DNA of 64,000 nucleotides from Streptomyces sp. B93 (GTDB lineage Bacteria > Actinomycetota > Actinomycetes > Streptomycetales > Streptomycetaceae), in NCBI RefSeq assembly GCF_018070565.1, contig NZ_JAGPXL010000004.1, forward strand, positions 1 through 64,000, in the 5' to 3' direction. Shown one piece after another: positions 59,597 to 64,000 of the stretch; the stretch's first letter is position 1, and every line of letters starts with the position of its first letter. The notes beneath the pieces are model-generated. The model saw only the letters and a program-made list of their open reading frames with translations, ran no database searches and was not told the DNA's origin. Made by a program: the position numbers and the translations under genes.

Positions 59597-62512
59597 GTGC
59601 AGAGGCTTCCCGCGGCACCACCTTCCGAGATCATCGAACTGGCCCACTGCCACGCTGTCTTCGTACCTGGAGACCCGGCCCGCACCGGCGGCGTCGCCTT
59701 CTGGCGCCCCGACGGCGACCTGCCACCCGGCATCGGCGCCGGAACGCGTACCGAGCTGACCGTCGCGGTGCCGGGCGGCGACGGCGTGGAGCTGGTCGTC
59801 GTGCCCGTCGTCCTGCTGCCGATGCGCGAGGCCCTGCCGGTCCTCACGCGCGCGCGGGCCGCCGCCGAGGCGCACCGTGCCACGGTGTTCTGGGGCACGG
59901 CCACCGTGCTCGCCCTTCAGTTCCTGGCCCGTGGACTGCTGCTTCCCGGGCTGTCGGCGACCGACCACGACGCCTGGCGCATCGGTCCCCTGAAGACCGA
60001 CGACATCGAGCGCGTCCGGCACCTCGCGGCCGCGATGCCGCCCGAGGCGCACGCCGCACCGCTGACCGGGTCCGAGCCGCCCCGGCTGCCCGACCCCGAG
60101 CTGCTGCTGCGTGCCTTCCTCGACGCCGCGGCCGACACACTCCCCCGGTCCCCCGCGGCGCCCCTCGTGACGGGCGGCCCGGCGTACGCGGCCCAGCCGC
60201 CTCAGCTTCTGCCCGGCCAGCGTGCGTGGGTGGCGGACATCGCCGCGGGCCATGACGCGGGCGTCCGGATCTCGCTGCGTATCGAGGTCTCGGGGCTGGA
60301 GTCGGCAGCTGATCTGTTCGGTCCCGAGGCCGAGGGCGAAATCCCTTCCGGCGCAGCAGGCGCAGGAGACACCTCGGGCCCCACTTTCCGCGCCGTCCCT
60401 CAGGTGCACAGTGCGAGCGATCCGGCGCTGGTCGCGGACGCCGCCGACGTCTGGGCGGGCCCCGACGGGAACCGGGCCTTCGGTCCGCGCGCGCGGATGG
60501 ACGCCCTGCTCGCGCTGCGCCGCGCGGCCCGCGCCTGGCCGCCGCTCGCTCCGCTGCTGTCGGCGGCCGTCCCGGACGCCGTGGACCTCGCCGACGAGGA
60601 GATCACCGAGCTGCTCGGGGACGGTGCCGCCGCCCTGGCCGCCGCGGGAGTGGACGTGCACTGGCCCAAGGAACTGGCCCGCGAGCTGACCGCCCGCGCG
60701 GTGATCGGCCCGCCCGACGACGGGACGACGCCGGGCAGACTGACCTCGGACACGCCGTCGTTCCTTTCGGCGGACGCGCTGCTCGCCTTCAACTGGTGGT
60801 TCGCGCTGGGCGACCAGCGGCTCACCCGAGCGGAACTCGACCGTCTCTCCGAGGCGGCCCGGCCCGTCGTACGGCTGCGCGACCAGTGGGTGCTGATCGA
60901 TCCCGAGGCCCTGCGCCGCGCCCGCGCCCAGCAGGACCGCAAGGTCACGCCCGTCGACGCGCTGAGCGCCGCTCTGACGGGCTCCACCGAGGTCGACGGC
61001 CACCGGGTCGAGGTGCGGCCGACGGGCTGGCTGGCGGCGCTGCGCGAGCGCCTCGCGGACCCCGAGGGGCAGGAGCCCGTCGCCCAGCCCGAGGCGCTCG
61101 CCGCCGATCTGCGGGACTACCAGCGGCGCGGGCTCAGTTGGCTGGCCCGGACCACCTCCCTCGGCCTCGGCTGCTGTCTCGCCGACGACATGGGACTCGG
61201 CAAGACCATCACACTGATCGCGCTCCATCTGCACCGCCAGACCGACCCGGCGTCCGCCGGACCGACCCTCGTGATCTGCCCGACGTCGCTGATGGGCAAC
61301 TGGCAACGGGAGATCGAGAAGTTCGCGCCCGGCACTCCCGTGCGGCGCTTCCACGGGTCGCGGCGAGACCTGGACGCCCTGGCCGACGGCGAGTTCGTGC
61401 TCACGACGTACGGCACGATGCGCCTCGACGCCCGCCGCCTCGCCGAGGTGGGGTGGGGACTGGTGGTGGCGGACGAGGCGCAGCACGTGAAGAACCCGTA
61501 CTCGTCGACCGCCCGGGAACTGCGTTCCATCGGCGCACGCGCGCGCGTGGCGCTCACCGGCACCCCGGTGGAGAACAACCTGTCGGAGCTGTGGGCGATC
61601 CTGGACTGGACGACGCCGGGGCTGCTGGGCCGTCTCGGCACCTTCCGCAGCCGGTACGCGCAGGCCGTCGAGAGCGGCCAGGATCCGGCCGCGGCGGAGC
61701 GGTTGGCGCGGCTCGTGCGGCCGTTCCTGCTGCGACGCCGCAAGTCCGACCCCGGTATCGCACCGGAGCTGCCCGCGAAGACCGAGACCGACCGCGCGGT
61801 GTCGCTCACCCAGGAGCAGGCGGGGCTGTACGAGGCGGTGGTCCGAGAGACGCTCGCGGAGATCGCCGAGGCGGACAGCATGCGGCGGCGCGGACTGATC
61901 GTGAAGCTGCTGACCGGTCTGAAGCAGATCTGCAACCACCCGGCGCAGTTCCTCAAGGAGGACCGGCCGAGGATCGCCGGACGCTCCGGGAAGCTGGAGT
62001 TGCTGGACGAACTGCTCGACACCATCCTCGCGGAGGGGGCGAGCGTACTGGTCTTCACGCAGTACGTGGAGATGGCCCGCCTCGTCGAGAGGCACCTGGC
62101 GGATCGTGGTGTGGCCACACAGTTCCTGCACGGCGGCACACCCGTCGCCGGGCGCGAGGCCATGGTGCGGCGCTTCCAGGACGGCGAAGTCCCCGTCTTC
62201 CTGCTGTCGTTGAAGGCCGCTGGCACCGGCCTGAACCTGACGCGGGCCGAGCATGTCGTGCACTACGACCGCTGGTGGAACCCGGCGGTCGAGGCGCAGG
62301 CCACGGACCGCGCGTACCGCATCGGCCAGACCCGGCCCGTCCAGGTGCACCGGCTGATCGCCGAGGGCACGATCGAGGACCGTATCGCCGCCATGCTGGA
62401 CCGCAAGAGGGAGCTTGCGGACGCGGTGCTCGGCTCCGGGGAAGCCGCGCTCACCGAGCTGTCGGACGCCGAACTGGCGGAACTGGTCGAACTGCGAGAG
62501 AGCACCGCGTGA
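59597..62512 (+). CDS. SNF2-family helicase (HepA-like)
   Basis: 971 residues. The N-terminal 450 residues are the SNF2-associated domain of bacterial HepA-like proteins. The motor has DDMGLGKTITLI (Walker A), CPTSLMGNWQREIEKFAPG, the DEAQ box in VVADEAQHVKNP, LTGTPVENNLSELW, SLKAAGTGLNLTRAEHVVHYDRWWNPAVE and DRAYRIGQTRPVQVH. It would be an ATP-driven DNA translocase acting on protein-DNA complexes. The start is uncertain: GTG at 59597 or TTG at 59576, with GAGGAA between them. The last codons overlap the GTG of the SWIM gene (GTGA), so the pair is translationally coupled. Confidence 0.93.
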   Translation: MQRLPAAPPSEIIELAHCHAVFVPGDPARTGGVAFWRPDGDLPPGIGAGTRTELTVAVPGGDGVELVVVPVVLLPMREALPVLTRARAAAEAHRATVFWGTATVLALQFLARGLLLPGLSATDHDAWRIGPLKTDDIERVRHLAAAMPPEAHAAPLTGSEPPRLPDPELLLRAFLDAAADTLPRSPAAPLVTGGPAYAAQPPQLLPGQRAWVADIAAGHDAGVRISLRIEVSGLESAADLFGPEAEGEIPSGAAGAGDTSGPTFRAVPQVHSASDPALVADAADVWAGPDGNRAFGPRARMDALLALRRAARAWPPLAPLLSAAVPDAVDLADEEITELLGDGAAALAAAGVDVHWPKELARELTARAVIGPPDDGTTPGRLTSDTPSFLSADALLAFNWWFALGDQRLTRAELDRLSEAARPVVRLRDQWVLIDPEALRRARAQQDRKVTPVDALSAALTGSTEVDGHRVEVRPTGWLAALRERLADPEGQEPVAQPEALAADLRDYQRRGLSWLARTTSLGLGCCLADDMGLGKTITLIALHLHRQTDPASAGPTLVICPTSLMGNWQREIEKFAPGTPVRRFHGSRRDLDALADGEFVLTTYGTMRLDARRLAEVGWGLVVADEAQHVKNPYSSTARELRSIGARARVALTGTPVENNLSELWAILDWTTPGLLGRLGTFRSRYAQAVESGQDPAAAERLARLVRPFLLRRRKSDPGIAPELPAKTETDRAVSLTQEQAGLYEAVVRETLAEIAEADSMRRRGLIVKLLTGLKQICNHPAQFLKEDRPRIAGRSGKLELLDELLDTILAEGASVLVFTQYVEMARLVERHLADRGVATQFLHGGTPVAGREAMVRRFQDGEVPVFLLSLKAAGTGLNLTRAEHVVHYDRWWNPAVEAQATDRAYRIGQTRPVQVHRLIAEGTIEDRIAAMLDRKRELADAVLGSGEAALTELSDAELAELVELRESTA

Positions 62513-63798
62513 ACCACCACGACGACACCGAGCGCACGTTCGCCGCGCTGCCGCCCGCGCGGGGGCGCGGCTTCGCCCGCACCTGGTGGGGGCAGTCCTG
62601 GCTGAAGGCGCTGGAGGACACGGCGCTCGACGGTGAGCAGGTGCGGACCGGGCGTCGCCTCGCGCGCGCGGGAGCCGTGGGCGCGGTCTCCGTACGGCCG
62701 GGGCGGATCACCGCCGTCGTACAGGATCGCAACGGCACCGGCCACCGGGCCGACGTCCTGCTGGAGGAACTGTCCGACGGCGAGTGGGACCGCTTCCTGG
62801 ACCTGGCCGTCGAGCGGGCCGGTCATGTGGCCGCGCTGCTGGACCATGACATGCCGCCGCATCTGGTGGAGGACGCGCAGACGGCCGGGGTCGAACTGCT
62901 GCCCGGGCTGGGTGATCTGGAGCCGTCCTGCGACTGCGGTGCCTGGGACCACTGCGGGCACACGGCCGCGCTGTGCTACCAGGTGGCCCGCCTGGTAGAC
63001 CAGGATCCCTTCATCCTGTTGCTGATGCGGGGCCGCGGGCAAGGCGCCCTGCTGGACGAGCTCCAGTCCCGAGGCGGCGGGTCGGACGCGGAGGAGGCTC
63101 CCCCGGAGGGCGTGGACGCCGCCGAGGCCTTCGCGGCCGGGGGCATCCTGCCGCCGCTGCCCGCCCTGCCCGAGTTCCCGGGCGAGCCCGGTGCGCCGCC
63201 GTCCCTGGACGCCGAGGCGGCACCCGTCCCCGGCGTCGACCCGGCGGCGCTGGAGTTCCTGGCCGTCGCGACCGCCATGGAAGCGCACCGCCTGCTGGCG
63301 TCCGCGCTGCGACCCGTATCCGAGGAGGAAGCCGCGCCGTGGGCCGTGCCTGGGCAGGGTGGCCCCAGCGTCGGGTTGTCCCTGGCCCAGGACGCCGTAC
63401 GGCTGGCCTCTGCCTCTCCCGCGCGGGCCGTGACGGACCGGCTTGCCGCCGGGTCGGGGCGCAGCCGGGAGGAGTTGACGTCGGCCGTCCGGGCTTGGCG
63501 GTACGGCGGGCCGGCCGGGCTGTCGGTGCTGGAGGAGGAGTGGGTCGTCGAGGGTGAGGCCCTGGCACGCGCGCGTGCCGCTGTGAAGTCGGCCTGGGAG
63601 GAGGACGAGCGGCCGACGCTGACGGTTCGGGGCAACCGGTGGACGGTCGTCGGTGCGCCACGGCAGCTGCGCCTGGGACGCGACGGCCGCTGGTGGCCGT
63701 ACCGCGAGGAGGACGGCCACTGGCAGCCCGCGGGCGGCCCGGCGCGGGACCCGGCGACGGCACTGGCGTCCACGTCCGCCCAAGAGGACGGACCGTGA
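62509..63798 (+). CDS. SWIM zinc-finger protein, partner of the SNF2 helicase
   Basis: 429 residues. The zinc motif is CDCGAWDHCGHTAALCYQ (C-x-C then C-x-H, about residues 143-160), the SWIM type. N-terminal RTWWGQSWLKALED and GRRLARAGAVGAVSVRPG are characteristic of actinobacterial members, and GRDGRWWPYREEDGHWQPAGG closes the sequence. A variable acidic, proline-rich region lies at about 185-250. SWIM proteins bind nucleic acids or partner proteins and are commonly encoded beside SNF2 helicases. The GTG start overlaps the helicase stop by four bases. They probably form one complex. Confidence 0.9.
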   Translation: MNHHDDTERTFAALPPARGRGFARTWWGQSWLKALEDTALDGEQVRTGRRLARAGAVGAVSVRPGRITAVVQDRNGTGHRADVLLEELSDGEWDRFLDLAVERAGHVAALLDHDMPPHLVEDAQTAGVELLPGLGDLEPSCDCGAWDHCGHTAALCYQVARLVDQDPFILLLMRGRGQGALLDELQSRGGGSDAEEAPPEGVDAAEAFAAGGILPPLPALPEFPGEPGAPPSLDAEAAPVPGVDPAALEFLAVATAMEAHRLLASALRPVSEEEAAPWAVPGQGGPSVGLSLAQDAVRLASASPARAVTDRLAAGSGRSREELTSAVRAWRYGGPAGLSVLEEEWVVEGEALARARAAVKSAWEEDERPTLTVRGNRWTVVGAPRQLRLGRDGRWWPYREEDGHWQPAGGPARDPATALASTSAQEDGP

Positions 63799-63829
63799 GC
63801 GCTGTCGTCCGGCCGGGGTGAGCGCTGGG

Positions 63830-64000
63830 CTATGGCGCTGCCGCCTCCCCCAGTGACGGAATAAGCGATTCCAAACCGCTGGGCAGCCCGGTGGGCAGTT
63901 CCGTCGGCAGGTCAGTGGGCAGGTCGGTCGGCAGGTCCGTCGGGATGCCGAAGGAGGGCTCGGCCGACGGGCTGGCCGGGAGGGTGGTCCGCGGCGACGG
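63830..64000 (-). CDS. C-terminal end of a gene running off the right edge, with LPTD repeats
   Basis: 56 codons are open on the minus strand, ending with TAG at 63830-63832. The product reads PSFGIPTDLPTDLPTDLPTE and then LPTGLPSGLESLIPSLGEAAAP, with Pro/Thr/Leu repeats that look like a flexible secreted-protein or wall tail. The start lies outside the window, so function cannot be assigned. It is convergent with the SWIM gene, 31 bases apart. Confidence 0.6.
   Translation of the reverse strand, partial: PSPRTTLPASPSAEPSFGIPTDLPTDLPTDLPTELPTGLPSGLESLIPSLGEAAAP

Noticed and set aside
1..64000. tRNA, rRNA, insertion sequences and prophage genes
   Set aside because: I looked for T-loop-like GGTTCGA contexts, transposase motifs and integrase-type genes and found none that could be supported.

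Overview
The window is high-GC DNA (about 70% or more) from a Streptomyces or very close relative. The evidence is the strong third-position GC bias, a conservon (CvnABCD), palindromes of CebR and DasR type, Tat and Sec exported polysaccharide-degrading enzymes, DUF5709, DUF5997 and Rv1733c-type proteins, and rare TTA (bldA) codons in two genes. It looks chromosomal. I saw no rRNA, tRNA, CRISPR array, insertion sequence or phage gene.

Layout. 1-150 holds five perfect 24-bp repeats and a hairpin. 155-5197 (-) is a P-type ATPase operon; the ATPase has a second, degenerate ATPase-like half. 5308-7752 is a divergent pair of secreted enzymes (CBM2 esterase, PL3 pectate lyase) with LacI-type operators between them. 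7816-10275 is a divergent PaaX regulator and AidB-like acyl-CoA dehydrogenase. 10322-10800 is a 30/60-bp minisatellite between convergent genes. 10783-19942 carries an Rv1733c-type protein, a BNR-repeat protein, ung, a GlcNAc-kinase-like gene, a CbiX-like protein, a lactonase with a DasR-type palindrome, an FUSC transporter, an Lrp regulator and a HAD phosphatase. 20073-22605 is a decayed GH127 gene. 22622-23824 is a LysR ligand-binding-domain-only protein divergent from DUF5997. 23915-26300 has a TPR-like protein, a TPR fragment and a small protein with an amyloid-signalling-like C-terminus. 26392-30225 (-) is a 13-repeat Ig/PKD-like protein with a TTA codon at position 7.

From 30557 onward: YjbQ, a CzcO-type flavoprotein, a short MltG paralogue, an ABC exporter divergent from a MarR regulator, a two-gene heterodimeric ABC exporter with reciprocally damaged ATPase sites (35852-39477), DUF5709, ribosomal protein L31 type B, a DUF457 membrane protein, a Ski2-like helicase and TesB. 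45076-52131 is a signalling cluster on the minus strand: a helical protein, an orphan roadblock protein (TTA codon), CvnD, CvnC, CvnB, CvnA and an MHYT sensor; a divergent F420-type oxidoreductase sits inside it. 52281-63798 has a methyltransferase, an MpaB-type oxygenase, two unrecognised proteins, a 1137-residue alpha-solenoid, a 60-residue membrane protein and a translationally coupled SNF2 helicase/SWIM-finger pair. The right edge cuts a minus-strand gene whose product ends in LPTD-type repeats.

Functional themes. Plant polysaccharide use is represented by the esterase, the pectate lyase and the dead GH127 gene, with CebR-like and DasR-like sites nearby. Signalling is represented by the conservon with its MHYT partner. 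Several genes (ung, DUF5997, marR, the Ski2-like helicase) have a -10-like box six or seven bases before the start codon and are probably translated from leaderless mRNAs.
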